This document shows positions 12,619-24,322 of a DNA stretch of 64,000 nucleotides, piece after piece. Source of the stretch: Orychophragmus violaceus (taxonomy: Eukaryota; Streptophyta; Magnoliopsida; Brassicales; Brassicaceae). The position numbers and the translations under genes were made by a program. Each line of letters begins with the position of its first letter. Position 1 is the stretch's first letter. The notes under the pieces are model-generated. The model made no database searches, was not told where the DNA came from, and saw only the letters and a list, made by a program, of their open reading frames with translations. The stretch lies in NCBI GenBank assembly GCA_030180135.1, contig CM058232.1, positions 74,330,016 to 74,394,015 of the forward strand, given 5' to 3'.

Positions 12619-13199
12619 TCTACGAATTACAAAACAATAAAGTTAAAATATGAATAAACACATCTATCAAAAATAGTTGAAGAAGATTTGTTACTGGTGA
12701 ATTATCGATATAATTCTAACCTGATGAATATGGTTTCCAAAACTTCAATGGCATAGATGCACTGTGGCAGCGTTTTGCTGCTCTCATTAACAGAAGGATT
12801 AGTAAGTAGATGTTTAACTTTAATTCAAAACATTTCACGAAATTTGTATATTAGAAGAGGCGCCAAAATACAAACATTTGTATAATTTGCTTTAATTTTT
12901 CTAACAAAACGTAAATCTATATTAGTATCTAATACGAAATTGAGATTTCTTAGATATCTTTCACATATTAAGTCGTATGTAAATCAATTAATAGTCTATT
13001 TTAGAAATATGGAATATTCGAATATATTGTAGCCTATTTTAGAATCAAGATAATTCGAATATATTGTAGCCTATTTTAGAATCAAGATAATTTTTAAACG
13101 CCCTTAATATTAGTTGATTAGATATCGATCTAATCTAGTATAACTGCTAGTATCATTTCAGTATCTTCAATTCCTTAACAACTGGCCGCAATTTGATAA
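12619..13199. other. AT-rich stretch without a recognised gene; short tandem duplication
   Basis: No coding signal was recognised. A 40-bp sequence (cctattttagaatcaagat with its flank) is tandemly repeated at about 13032-13095. The Helitron 5' terminus may lie here or further right, but no A/TC border with the usual TCT-rich start was identified. Confidence 0.4.
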
Positions 13200-13637
13200 A
13201 AAGTTTTGGATTAGTTATTTCAGCATCTTCATTTCCTTCCACAATCAACTTAAAATGGTATTCGGTACAGTAGCCTCTATTTTATCACCCCAAATCCATA
13301 TAAGAAATTACTCAGATAAACATGCACTAACCTTAAATAGAACAAATGAAAGAGCAAACTTGATCATTATGATGATCGCCTCAATATAAAAAAATTCATA
13401 AAAATGGTTACCTTTGGGATATTCATCAGCAACTCTCCCATCCAATATATCGGGAATCGATGGATATTCCATAAAATCCTTAGGAATATTATCATCGACC
13501 AAGAGCATCTTGATGCACTCATCTCCCAACTCGTGTGTCAAACACATCCAAACTCGCAAAAGCATTACTTTTAGTTCCCAAATGCGAGGAACCAAGCTGT
13601 TGATTTGAGAGATTTTTTGAATAATCTGTGGAGCCAT
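13200..13637 (-). pseudogene. RPA1/DUF223-like OB-fold gene fragment
   Basis: The ORF from 13637 begins MAPQIIQKISQINSLVPRIW and continues with WELKVMLLRVWMC...IKMLLVDD, the pattern of the first OB-fold exon in plant RPA1-like and DUF223 proteins. It ends at a plausible donor (CCCAAAG before GTAACC, about 13410). A second exon-like piece near 13230-13275 reads GDKIEATVPNTIL, the expected continuation of such an OB fold, but stops after a few codons. Nothing further of the gene was found. Autonomous plant Helitrons often carry RPA genes on the Rep strand, so this may be the remnant of the Helitron's own RPA gene. Family assignment is from pattern only. Confidence 0.5.
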
Positions 13638-14700
13638 TTTTTGGGAATCAGTGAAATTTCAGAGAAATTACCAAGAAAGAAGTTATTGTTCGGTTAAGCA
13701 GTAAGAAACTGAAGCGTCTAGGGTTCCAAACTTAAATAATTTCCAAAAGTGGCGAGTAAAAGGTGTTATTCACCAAATGAAAACCCTTGGCTAAGTAAAA
13801 AACGTTTGGGCCATAACCGCTTATGATTAACTGTCTAAGCCCAAATCGTTTCGCGGATCAACCATGAAAATACAAAACTAATGAAAATACAAAACAATAA
13901 CTCACATTTCGGCCTTATCTGATTTAATTTATAACTGTTAACAGTCCAAACCTTGATGTTTGAAGGCTACCAATAATCGACCGAAGCTATAGTCTACCCT
14001 TAATGTTTGAAAATATACATTAAGGATTGACAATTGCAATATGGAGAAGCTCTATTGCTTTGTTAATCTGGAGGCAACATAGAATCAACTGAGTTTTGCA
14101 TCTCTTAAATCCCCAACATTAGTATAATCCGAAAACCATAACAATAGCCACAGCAAAACCATATAACAAAACAAAATCAAAAACTAAGAATGTAGAAAAA
14201 CAAAATCAAAAACAAAGAATGTAGAGACACGAATAAGATTCGTTAATGAAATAATGATGAAACGGATGAGGGATAACTTTTTCCCCAACAATGTTACGCA
14301 ACCAAAACTATAAAGCTGTTGGTGGTGGACATCTATATTTATAGATTATTTGTTAGGTCAAAATATTTAGAATATTATTGGCATATTCGAATGAAAATTT
14401 AAATCCTAAATATCTTTAACTCATATCGAATATATTATCGTAACTGATTTTAGAAACATTTTGAATTCGAATGTATTAGCTCGACTTGGGCGATAAGATA
14501 AATATATTTAGATTCCTAATCTATTGTGCAAGATATCGAACGGTTTAATGCGAAATAAATGTTTACAACTTGGACGGTTAGATTCGAATACTTAAAACGA
14601 ACGGCCTAGATCCGAAAACGGTTTCCGGGCTAATCGATTATGATATCCTCTAGATTGGACGGCCAGATTAAAACGTCAATAATGAACGGGGGAGATTTAA
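13638..14700. other. Intergenic region, no gene seen
   Basis: About 1 kb of AT-rich sequence with A-rich runs near 14150-14230. No open reading frame or RNA gene is supported. Confidence 0.4.
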
Positions 14701-14705
14701 AAACA

Positions 14706-14758
14706 GGATCCGCGCTATATCCGATTAGGATCCGCGCTAAACCCGATTAGGATCCGCG
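14706..14758 (+). repeat. 22-bp GC-rich tandem repeat (2.4 copies)
   Basis: The unit GGATCCGCGCTAAACCCGATTA occurs at 14706 and 14728 (a few substitutions) and starts again at 14750. It lies in an unusually GC-rich patch (about 14570-14880) upstream of the RPA1-like gene that begins at 15119, so it may belong to that promoter. Confidence 0.7.
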
Positions 14759-15118
14759 TGCCAAAATGATAAATGAGCAACATTCAACGGACGGTCGGAT
14801 TAGAACACACGCGAATAGACGGACACGATTAGAAAGAAGGATCCGGAAAAAAAACCCGGCCCGGATCCGCGCGCTCGCGTGACAAAATACCCAAAAATTC
14901 CAGGTTTTACCCTTAATGAAAAAATACACTCCTAACGACTCCAAGGGCAATTTTCGTAAATACAACCTTTTTGTACCAATGATGGTTTCCTGTTGTTATA
15001 GTATAGATTCTACCGAAAATATTGACCTAAAAATATATATATACGAACATCTATCATCAAAGTCTTCAGTCTCTCTTAACGCATTTTGTTACTATTTTCC
15101 TCTCTACCAGCCGACAAA

Positions 15119-17451
15119 ATGAGTTCTACCAAAAATGTCTCATATCTCAAAGATGTGAAACCATTCAAAACCACATGGCGAGTTCAAGTGAAAGTCCTTC
15201 ACTATTGGAAGCAGTTTACTGCTCTTAGTGGAGAGTCATTGGAACTCGTGTTGGCTGACAAAACGGTAAGAGAATTTATTATGTTATTGTGTTAAACATT
15301 TAGCTTTAATGGTTTTGTCATGAATTCTTAATTATTTCATTGTAGGGTGTCAAAATTCATGCTTCATGCAAAAAAACAATATTTGGTACGAGATCAAAAA
15401 CATCTACCCATTGGAGAATGGAGGGTTATTGAGAATTTTTCAGTAACACCTGCATCTGGTCAATATAGACCAACTGACCATGTCTACAAAATGTCTTTCT
15501 TGAGTAATACGGCTATTACTCGATCTGAACTCAAGCTTGATGATAGTTTTTTGTCATTAGCAAGTTTTGAATCCATTTCTAATGGTAGTCTAAAAACACA
15601 TCATTTGGTTGGTAAGTTTAAGAACTAAACCCCAATGTTTCTATCATTTCAAAACCTCTTTATGGTATTAATTATTTGTTTTACTTTTTTATTTGTTGCG
15701 ATTAGATGTTATTGGCCAAGTTATGGACGTTGGTGGCATGGATCATGTTCAAGTAATGGGTAAAGAGAGGAAGAAAATTGAGTTTACTTTAAGAAATACT
15801 GAGTAAGTTTCGATGGTTACTGGATTTAGTTCTATGATTACAAAATGAATGTACTAATGCAAATTTTTTGGTAGTGATCAAAGATTGGCATGTTGTCTTT
15901 GGGGGAATTTTGCTGAACAAGTTTTTAATGCATGTCAAGAAGCCAATGGTAACCCATTGATTTGTTTGATCCGATTTGCAAAAATCAACACATACAAAGG
16001 TTTGTAACCATGGACAATGCTTCTTTCTTAAACGATTCAAAGAATCAATGCTTCTTGATTAAACGATTCATAAAATCATACTGTTCTATCAATGTTTTAC
16101 CAATGTCCGATATGACCAATGATTGTCTGACATTTAGGAGAACTTCAAATCACAAATGCATTTGACGCTTCTAAAGTCATTATGAACCCAACTTGCCCGG
16201 AAGCTGAAGAATTTCTGACAATGTAAGTTTATGAAGGTTATTTTTCTAATCAATTATAATGTTTTGCTTATATATTGAGGTTTACTAATTCTAATTGTTT
16301 AAGGCTACCCGGTGATGGCCTTGCTCTCGGTGTGTGTGAACAAGGAGAGGCTTTGGTCAATAGAAAAAAAAACAAACCAGAGCAGTGGGCAGAGTTTCCT
16401 GAGCTTTGTGTATCAGAAATACTTATGGCTACCAAGGTACCCATATAGTAGTTTATTTAGTTGCATTCTATTTATAATTTACTTATGTTTATATTATGTG
16501 TATTGTAATGGTTGAAGGAAGGAAAAGTCAGGGTTAAAGGCACCATATATGCCAATGATACGGATTATGCATGGTAATACTTCAACCATGCAAAATGCAA
16601 TAAAAGGGTCATCAAAATAAAATCTGCCGTCCATACTAATTTGTTCCGTTGTGACGAATGCAAGGACAATATCATAGACGTTTCATCCAAGTATGTTCTT
16701 TTTAACCAAGCTTTTTTCTTGCAAAAATGTTTTTATGTTTTGAATCCTATATTTCACTATTTATTCTATGCAGGTTCAAGTTGCATCTTATGGTGAAAGA
16801 TGAAACAACAGAGATAAAGTTCATGCTACTTGATTCAGTTGCTGAGAAACTGATTGGGATATCAGCCGATACACTGCTAGATGGATCGTTGGATGAGGTT
16901 ATTATCCATATTTTCTATGCACTCAACCTCATTTAAACGTTCATATTGAATAAATATTTTTTATATTACAGGTGGAAGATCCAACCATACTGTCTGATCC
17001 TATAAAGGATTTGGTTGGAAAAGCTTTTCAATTTGGAGTGTTGGTAAACAAAGACAACGTTTTTTGGGGATCGGAAATCTATAAGGTTGGAAAAACTTGG
17101 TCTATTGACGAAGTTCTCAAGATCGAGGAGGGATCAAAGCCTCTTAACCCAATGGATTCAACTATTTCCAGTGAGCAAGTAAGTTTATCCTATAATCAAG
17201 TAATTTGATATATACAAACTATTTATTATGCAAATGCATGATTATAGTGTGACATTGAAAGGATTATTCTATTAAGATCATATTATGTTATTTCGCAGGT
17301 TTCGTTGATTGATATTAACAGTCAAGAAAATTCAGATGCCTGTTTGATTCCATTGTCCAAGCCCAAAACGCTAGGAGATTTGGCTGATATCAACTCAGCT
17401 ACTAAAGAAAAATGCTTGAAGACTATCAAGATCGAGAAAATCGATGATTAG
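15119..17451 (+). pseudogene. Replication protein A large subunit (RPA1)-like gene, complete exon set with one premature stop
   Basis: The ATG at 15119 opens SSTKNVSYLKDVKPFKTTWR, the start typical of RPA1-like proteins of Brassicaceae and of Helitrons. Exon 1 ends at 15265, exon 2 starts at 15346, and further exons follow with clean GT-AG borders through an N-terminal OB fold, a central DNA-binding OB fold (LWGNFAEQVFNACQEANGNP, about 15898-15955), a linker and a C-terminal zinc/OB region ending at TAG 17449-17451. RPA1 binds single-stranded DNA in replication and repair. One codon, TAA at 16575-16577, interrupts the exon ...NDTDYAW / YFNHAKCNKR.... In addition the first Cys of the usual CxxC...CxxC zinc ribbon appears to be His (FNHAKC). 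The other pair is kept as CDEC. Apart from the stop, the frame is intact, so this is a young pseudogene or a truncated protein. Confidence 0.75.
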
Positions 17452-17553
17452 TCCTTTTACTTAGAACTCTTTTTCGGATTGTTCTATTCATTATCGGATC
17501 ATTTTGGTGTTTTTTTTAAACAATGCTTTGGTTTATTTATGGGGTTTTTTTAA

Positions 17554-17752
17554 TATACATTTCGTTTATATTTTTACTCAGTCTAAATTGCCTTATATCA
17601 ATATTTATTAGAAATTATCATAAATAAAAAATTCATGATTGTACAAAATCAATTATTTCAATTGGGCTAATTTATTAATAAGTTAGTCATTAATTAAAGC
17701 CCAAATTAATTATGGCCCATATTTAACCATGAAGTTGAAACGATTTATAAGT
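17554..17752 (+). repeat. ~200-bp direct repeat, copy 1, with a TGGGCC (site II-type) promoter element
   Basis: This segment lies between the RPA1-like gene and the first DUF223 gene. It matches 19310-19511 almost base for base over about 200 bp. Both copies contain tatggcccatat, which holds the TGGGCC/GGCCCA site II element bound by TCP factors in plant promoters, and GGGCTAA. Copy 1 ends about 150 bp upstream of the ATG at 17906. Confidence 0.85.
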
Positions 17753-17905
17753 CAGTCAGTCTTCTAGGCGGTTTGTTTAAAAGAAGCGTCTGTAAAGATA
17801 TAGACAGTCTCTTGAATTTCCTATATTCATTGAAAAAACTCATTTCTCTTCTTCTAAATATCCAAAACCGTTTTCAAAAAATTACAAATTTAACAAACGA
17901 AATCT

Positions 17906-19066
17906 ATGGAGAGATACAATCTTCTTTCAGAGGTTAACCGATCAACAGAAGATTGGCATTTTAAGGTTAAAATGCTCAAGACATATGAGTATCACGTTCA
18001 AGGGCAAGGATTATACCGTAATTTTGTTATCGCTGATACAATGGTAAGTGGAAACATAAGCTTTGTTTCCTAAAAATTATAAGTAGTGTATATTAACTTT
18101 TGATATCTGTAAGGCATTATAGTATAGATATAAACTAATTTGAATCATTGCTGGTTTAGGGTACAAAGATGGAATTGGTTCTTGCTCCAGAATATTCTTC
18201 CGACTATATAGGTTTAGAGGGAGAAGAAGAGAAGTGGATTGACATACGATGTGTCAAGGTTGCCTATGATTGTTCCAGATTTCGGGCAACGAAGTCTGAA
18301 TACATTCTCTGTATACGTTCTGGATCTACCATCCAGAGAATAACAGTTGCCATTAATGATAAACATTTCTTTGATTTCTTAACTATCAAAGAAGTCCAAG
18401 ATTACTCAACTCCTACTAAAGTTTCTGTTGGTATGCATGTCAGATTTTTGGGTGTATAACTTTTTTGATTTTATTATTTACTGTTCTAACATATTCATTT
18501 ATTTTGCAGATGTAATGGGCTTGCTGTTCAGTTCAGGACCCATGATTGTAGAGGTTGATAACCCTGCAGCATCAAGAAGAATATTTCATATCAAAGACTC
18601 ACTGTAATATCAATTATTTGGTTATAGATCAGTAATTTTTCTTTGTATAACATGCAAATAATATTTGTAAGTTGTTTTTGCTTACATTTTGAAGGGGTAA
18701 CAAGTTAAGATGTATAGCTCTAGGTACTCACGCCCATGATTTTACAAAGAGATTAGATGCTTCTAAACGTGATAATGTTATTTGTGTTTTGAGATTCTGG
18801 AAGATAAACCGTTTTGGAGGTAATATTCATCGTTTTACATGTATCATTTTTTGTCTTCTAAAACGTGATTATGTTATTTATTTGGTTAGATTTTTACTAA
18901 ACATTAGTTTTTTCCAGGTGATACTTCAGTTGTTGAAGTAGAGACACAAGATGGATTGTCTGATATTCTACTCAACCCTCCTTTACCTGAAGTTGAAGGT
19001 ATGCTGGATGAGTTTGAGCCCCTTGAAGCTTCCCTTGCTAATGAGAGAGATGTCTGTGGCAGATAG
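17906..19066 (+). CDS. DUF223 / RPA-like OB-fold protein, five exons
   Basis: Exons read as 17906-18043, 18160-18430, 18510-18603, 18695-18819 and 18918-19066, all with GT-AG introns and matching phases. The protein is about 258 residues. It starts MERYNLLSEVNRSTEDWHFK; the opening WHFKVKMLKTYEY pattern and the central DVMG...VVEVD-like block are typical of the plant DUF223 family, which has an OB fold related to RPA1 DNA-binding domain A. It lacks the C-terminal zinc domain of RPA1. The frame is open throughout, and an acidic tail (EGMLDEFEPLEASL) ends it. Its cellular role is not known; single-stranded nucleic-acid binding is inferred from the fold. Confidence 0.75.
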
Positions 19067-19309
19067 TTACCATTTCTTATTTTAGACTGTTGTTTAAAAT
19101 ATGTATTTTTAAAAATGAGGGTTGTTTTGATATTTATAATCTAAAGTTATTTACGTTTATTTAGACAAAAAAGTTTATATCCAATAGATCATCTAATAAC
19201 AAGACTATCAACAATTCATGTTCAGATTTGGAAATATAATTAATTAGACATCATGATAAAAACATCTTTGAAATGTTTTAATAGAAAGTATACGAATTTG
19301 TAAAATAAT

Positions 19310-19511
19310 TATACACATTTCGTTTATATTTTTACTCATTCTAAATTTTCCTTATATCAATATTTATTAGAAATTAGCATAAATAAAGAATTCATGATTG
19401 TACAAAATCAATTATTTCAGTTGGGCTAATTTATTAATAAGTTAGTCATTAATAAAAGCCCAAATTAATTATGGCCCATATTTAACCATGAAGTTGAAAC
19501 GATTTATAAGT
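19310..19511 (+). repeat. ~200-bp direct repeat, copy 2, upstream of the REM gene
   Basis: Near-identical partner of 17554-17752, again with tatggcccatat. It sits downstream of the DUF223 gene and upstream of the B3 gene's leader. Copy 2 differs by about ten substitutions by eye (for example aaattttcc against aaattgcc). The arrangement suggests that a promoter-containing segment was duplicated together with, or used to insert, the gene between the copies. Confidence 0.85.
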
Positions 19512-19898
19512 TTTTTTCAGTCTGAAATTAGCCAAAAAAACAGAAAAGTGCAGAGGGGATTGAAATAACTGTTTTCCAATCTTGGCGCTGCAGTCTAGAG
19601 AGTGGTAGTAAGAGAATCTTGATTTCTCAAAAACTCATCCAACAAGGTAACTCTGAATTTAGAAGTAGATGCAGTTGTAAAGAATTAGGGTTTGTCTTTT
19701 ATGCATTTCAGATTTGTAGTGATATAAACCGATGGTGACGTTTTCTACAAATCATCTGTTCGGCAGCTTGGACATGATGCCTAAAAAAAGAGTTCTCTAT
19801 TCAAAGCTGCAGTTTAATTCATATTTTTGTTTTGATCCATGCATGTATTGATTTTGATTTAGACTTGCTTATAAAAACTTGCAGACAACAATAAGAAG

Positions 19899-21060
19899 AT
19901 GAAACACCCACGGTTTTTTGTGTCTATGCTTCCACAGAGGTGTAAAAGGAGTTTGGTATGTAATCATAGTGTGGCTATGTTATTAAGGCGAGTTTTTCAA
20001 ACCTGATTTTTCTTCTGGCAGTAATTGTTTCAACTTGTGTTACAGGTTTTACCGGAAAAGTTCTTTGATAGCTTTATACTTGGAAAAACAGATGTTATTG
20101 ACGGTGTACTCACATCTGATTTAAGGGCTGAAGATTTTCCTATCAAACTAGATGGTAATAGGATTATAGATGGTTGGAAACAGTTCTTCAGAGCTCATGC
20201 ATTAAAAGAGTTAGATGTTCTAATTTTTGAGTATCGTGGAGGTGCTGACTTCCATATGGTACACCAGTTTCAATCAAACGGTTGTGAAATCACATACCAA
20301 AAAATGGCAGAACTATTGGAGACTGGAGAAGGTTTAAAGAGTAAGTGTTTTTACCTTGGAGATTTAATTATGATTTCTAATTTTTTGACTAATAATCGAG
20401 ATGATTTTTATGTCTCATTTTAGCACCTCCGAAGGAGACTGGAGAAGGTATCACAGATTAATTATTTTTTCCACTAATTTTTCAAACAATTTCTAATGAT
20501 GTATAATATTTTGACTAATAATCAAAATTGTTTTTAAGAAGATACATCCGTTCCTATGAAGACTGGAGAAGGTAGCACAAGTAAGTTGTTTGATTCCACT
20601 TATTTTCTGGACAATATTTGGTAGTTTATAATGTTTTCAATAATAATGGAGTTGATTTTTGAAGGAGCTGGGGAGAAGTTTGTCACCTTGAACGTCACAA
20701 CTGGCTGCATAAAGCGAAGCAGAATGGTCAGTCATTTCTTCGTATTTTGGTGTGTTTTAAGTATTGTTACATGAACCATATTTGTTTGTTTTGTAGTATC
20801 TTCCTAAGTCCTTTGTTGATGCAAACGACTTGTGGACTATTGTTGGCAAATCCATTTTGATGGTCAATGATGATGGGCAGAAATGGACTGTTGAGCTTGT
20901 GTTCTACTCGGATACGGATAGGAGACGTGTTCGTTTAGCTAGCGGCTTAAGAGAATTTCTGAAAGCAAATAATATCAAGGTCAAACAAAGTATCACTCTT
21001 CAGCTTTTCTGGCAAAATGCCAATACTCCAGTCTTGATCCTCTCCTCCAATAATGTCTGA
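19899..21060 (+). CDS. REM-type B3 transcription factor with two B3 domains
   Basis: REM proteins are plant-specific B3 DNA-binding factors of the nucleus, often expressed in reproductive tissue. The first B3 domain opens with KHPRFFVSMLPQRCKRSLVL and continues LPEKFFDSFILGKTDVIDG...LKELDVLIFEYRG (exons 19899-19955 and 20046-20340). Two microexons follow: 20424-20447 (24 nt) and 20539-20580 (42 nt). Exon 20665-20726 begins the second B3 domain (EKFVTLNVTTGCIKRSRM), which ends in exon 20797-21060 (YLPKSFVDANDLW...LFWQNANTPVLIL). Phases match at all joints. A 5' UTR intron is likely (donor after caacaag near 19647, acceptor gcag near 19884). Total about 235 residues, which is short but complete for a two-B3 REM. 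The frame is open, so it may be functional. Confidence 0.82.
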
Positions 21061-21943
21061 TGTCGTCTAACTCTTTAAAAATCTATCTTTTGTTTAGTTT
21101 TGTCAAAAACTTATGTTGTCCAAAAATGGTTATGTATTAAATTGCTTTCAAAGTTTGTTATGGGTTGTTTTAGTGAAAGAATATTTTCCACGACAAAGAA
21201 TAACATATTAAAAAATTTCCATAAAAAATCTAAATGAATTATATGGAATATAAACTAAATTTGAAACATTAACAAAAAGTGAATGTTTCGTAATTTACTT
21301 TTCTTTATCTTGAGCGTGCAAAATTCATTTAATAAGAAATGTTACATATTAGTCTTGGTTCACTTTCTAATATTTGTAATCATGATGTTTACTGATTTGA
21401 CTTGACAATTACCATATATACTAATCTAATAAATGTTTTTCATTCAATTTTTGTAACAAACAACTAACAATATGCTTGATATTTGGGCTTTGATATCTTT
21501 TACATATCTAATGAAAAATTGAAAGATACTATATAAGAAGAGATATAAATATAGAAATTATATTTGTGATAACTGTTTTCGAAATGAATATCCATGAAGA
21601 TAGGTACGGGAGAATATTTAATTTGCTTCCAATGTCTAATTAAGTTGAGTTGACGACAATGTGAATATTCATTTAACTTAATAAATGTTACACATAGAAT
21701 TATCCCATCAATAAGAATATCTATTGTTAATTTATTTTACTTAAAAAAAGTAAATTTCCATGTTCAATTAACACAATAAATGAATATCATATTCAATTTA
21801 CACCTAACATTTAGACCTAATCAAAATTTTGGATTTTCTATATATATTGGCATAGTAAACGTTTTTTGGCTTTATCGTTAACAAGAAAGTTCTTTCTAAA
21901 TCATAACTTATATTGCTAAACTCTTCAAAAACCAAGATAAATT
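21061..21943. other. AT-rich intergenic region, no gene seen
   Basis: No ORF or repeat of note. The last 100 bp should contain the leader of the next gene: tatatattggcatag near 21840 is a possible TATA region about 100 bp before the ATG at 21944. Confidence 0.35.
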
Positions 21944-23041
21944 ATGGGTGATTTTATAAACTTCTATGATCTTGATGGTACTGAACCCTGTCTGAATATT
22001 CGAGGAAAGATCATACGGAAATGGTTCACAAGTCATTGCATGAATGGTTTACAGATCCATGTAATCATATCCGATGAATACATAAGTTTTCTTTGCCCAA
22101 AAATTTAATAATACTTTGCTGTCTTTGATCTATAATCTAAACATGTTGTTGAGGATAACTATTTGTTTTCAAAATTATTTTGTTACAGGGTTACAAAATC
22201 GAAGCTATCATACCTCAGATGTTTATAGACAAATTCAAGGACAAATTTGAAGAGGGGTCTTGGATGTGTATGAAGAATTTCGAAGTGATCCATATCAACC
22301 GAAATTTTAGAAACACTTATGCTGAAAAGAAGATTTTGCTTGAGGATTCCACCCAAGTTGACAACCACTACAATATCTCTAATGATATGTACTATGAGTT
22401 TGTGATATTCAAAAACATCTTGCAAGGCAATGTCGAACATCTCTACACTATTGGTATGTTTGGTTTAATTTTTAAATTATTAGTTTGTTTCATGTTTATA
22501 CTCTATATTATTAAAATCGTGATATTTATTCAAAATTCTATGTTATTTAGATGTAATAGGTGCAATCATGTGGGTTGGACCTCTCACCACAGCTCAAGAT
22601 TACAAAATTCATTTTAAGATCAAGGAAAGAGAGTAAGCATTTAATTAACAAAAGTTTTGTTTTATTTATGATATTTTTGTGATTGCATGAATTATATCTA
22701 ATTTCTATAAATTTATGAAGCAACACATACATCAATTGTGTTGCAAAGGGTAGGGTTGCTATGAAATTCAATGATCTTTGGAACTCAAGTGGAAATTACA
22801 AAAATGTTGTGTGTTTGAGATTTTGGCGCGTTGATAATTCCCCAAGTAAGCAAAATTAAATTTAATATATTTTATTTTTGATAATTTATAGAATACTTCT
22901 AAGTATAATCTTAATATATCACTCAAACAAATTTGTTTAACTATATATTTAGGAGTACCAATACTTGAAGATTCTGGTGATATCTCGGATGTTATCTTTG
23001 ATCCAGAAATCGAAGAAACCACTTCCATCAAAGAGTGGTAA
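21944..23041 (+). CDS. DUF223 / RPA-like OB-fold protein, second gene
   Basis: The ATG at 21944 opens GDFINFYDLDGTEPCLNIRG. Exons read as 21944-22060, 22189-22453, 22551-22632, 22721-22845 and 22953-23041, with matching phases. The order of blocks (WF.SHCMNG...ISDEY, IPQMFIDKFKDKFEEGSW, DVIGAIMWVGPL, NCVAKGRVAMKF, VVCLRFWRVD) is that of the DUF223 gene at 17906, so the two are paralogues. The expected first donor after ISDEY reads ATAAGT instead of GT. The nearest usable GT lies at 22061 inside the codons before it and would keep the frame but delete about seven residues. The last exon may instead splice near 23036 to 23119 (cag acceptor), which changes only the last residues. Role unknown; ssDNA binding is inferred. 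Confidence 0.68.
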
Positions 23042-24293
23042 ATTATTTACGTAGTATATAAAATTTAGAATCATTTTAACAAAGTACGTAATTATTTATA
23101 TTTTCTAATTTTTCTCAGGATTTAATATTGGCGAATGCAAGAACTCTTCAAGTGGTTACTATTCCAAGTATTGTGTAACTACTTTCTTATTCCATTACTC
23201 TTTTGAACTTATTTTTAATTGGCATGTAATATTTTGGTTAATGTTTTTTGATATAATTATCGGTATTTATTAAGGTACTATTAATGCAAATGCTTTTGTG
23301 TTTATGATAAATGTAGTTGTTATATTTATTTATCTTAACATACATTGCATGTTTATTTGAAATTTGTTAATTTCAAATAAATAATAATATTAGTAGGTAA
23401 ATGTCAACTCAGTATTTAAATCATTATATTTATAACATCAATTAATTAAATTTTTTTTACATGATTTAAAAAATGTCATTAGTAATTTTGAATGGTGAAT
23501 GTAGGTATATGTCAACTCAAGATTTAATTAATGATTTTTTCTAATCCATATATATAAATTATTATTTTCCTATCAATATATGTACGCGAGTTGTAATTTT
23601 GAAAACTCATTTTGACTATTGATATATTATTAATATTTGTTCTGTTAAATTAAAATAATTGTATCTACAAGAAACTTCAAATTTTTAATTGAGAAAGTAG
23701 ATATTATAGTTTAGATTTGGTATAATTATTCACATATTTTGAATATTATGCATCATAGATAATTGTTTTTTTTTTATAGATTTTGCAGGATATATTAATA
23801 TGTATATTGTTAAAGATATTTCAGGGTATCAGTTTATTTAGTTGAATACAAATATTTTGATGGTCCTTTCTAAATTTAAAGAAAAAAATAACTTAAATTT
23901 GGTAAAACAATAATAAACGTAATCTACTTACAAATGCCCATTATCTATAAATATGGTCTAACATCATTTAAGGGCCGATTTTTTAAAACAAATCGAACAA
24001 ATTTTAAGTTGTCTAAAACTCATTCAAAAATAAACCAAAAATATAAAACCTTCTATATCTAAGACTTAAAAACACCAAATAAAATAATTAAAATGCATAT
24101 ATAAATACTAAAACCGATTAACATATTGTATAAAACTCATTCAAAAATAAATAAATAAATAATTATTTGACTCAACAGAATTACAAAATACCAATCATTT
24201 GTTAACTACCATACATCAATACTAAAACTTTGATATTAAAATAAGTTTTATAAATCAAACAATTATAAATTATAAATAAAAAGGAAAAAAAAC
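23042..24293. other. AT-rich repeat-like DNA, probably body of a non-autonomous Helitron
   Basis: More than 1.2 kb of very AT-rich sequence without coding signal. It ends at the Helitron 3' terminus at 24294-24322, so at least part of it is likely Helitron body. A 5' TC border was not identified. Confidence 0.4.
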
Positions 24294-24322
24294 CCGCACG
24301 CTCAATGCGGATGGGATCCTAG
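24294..24322 (+). mobile_element. Helitron 3' terminus (hairpin plus CTAG), plus strand
   Basis: The stem CCGCA (24294-24298), loop cgctcaa and TGCGG (24306-24310) form a perfect 5-bp hairpin. It is followed 8 bp later by CTAG (24319-24322) and then T (24323). This is the palindrome-plus-CTRR end of Brassicaceae Helitrons, which insert between A and T. No ORF is linked to it, so the element is non-autonomous. Confidence 0.75.

Noticed and set aside
22501..22530. tctatattattaaaatcg resembles a Helitron 5' end
   Set aside because: It lies within a well-bounded intron of an intact DUF223 gene, which makes an element border there unlikely. It may be chance in AT-rich DNA.
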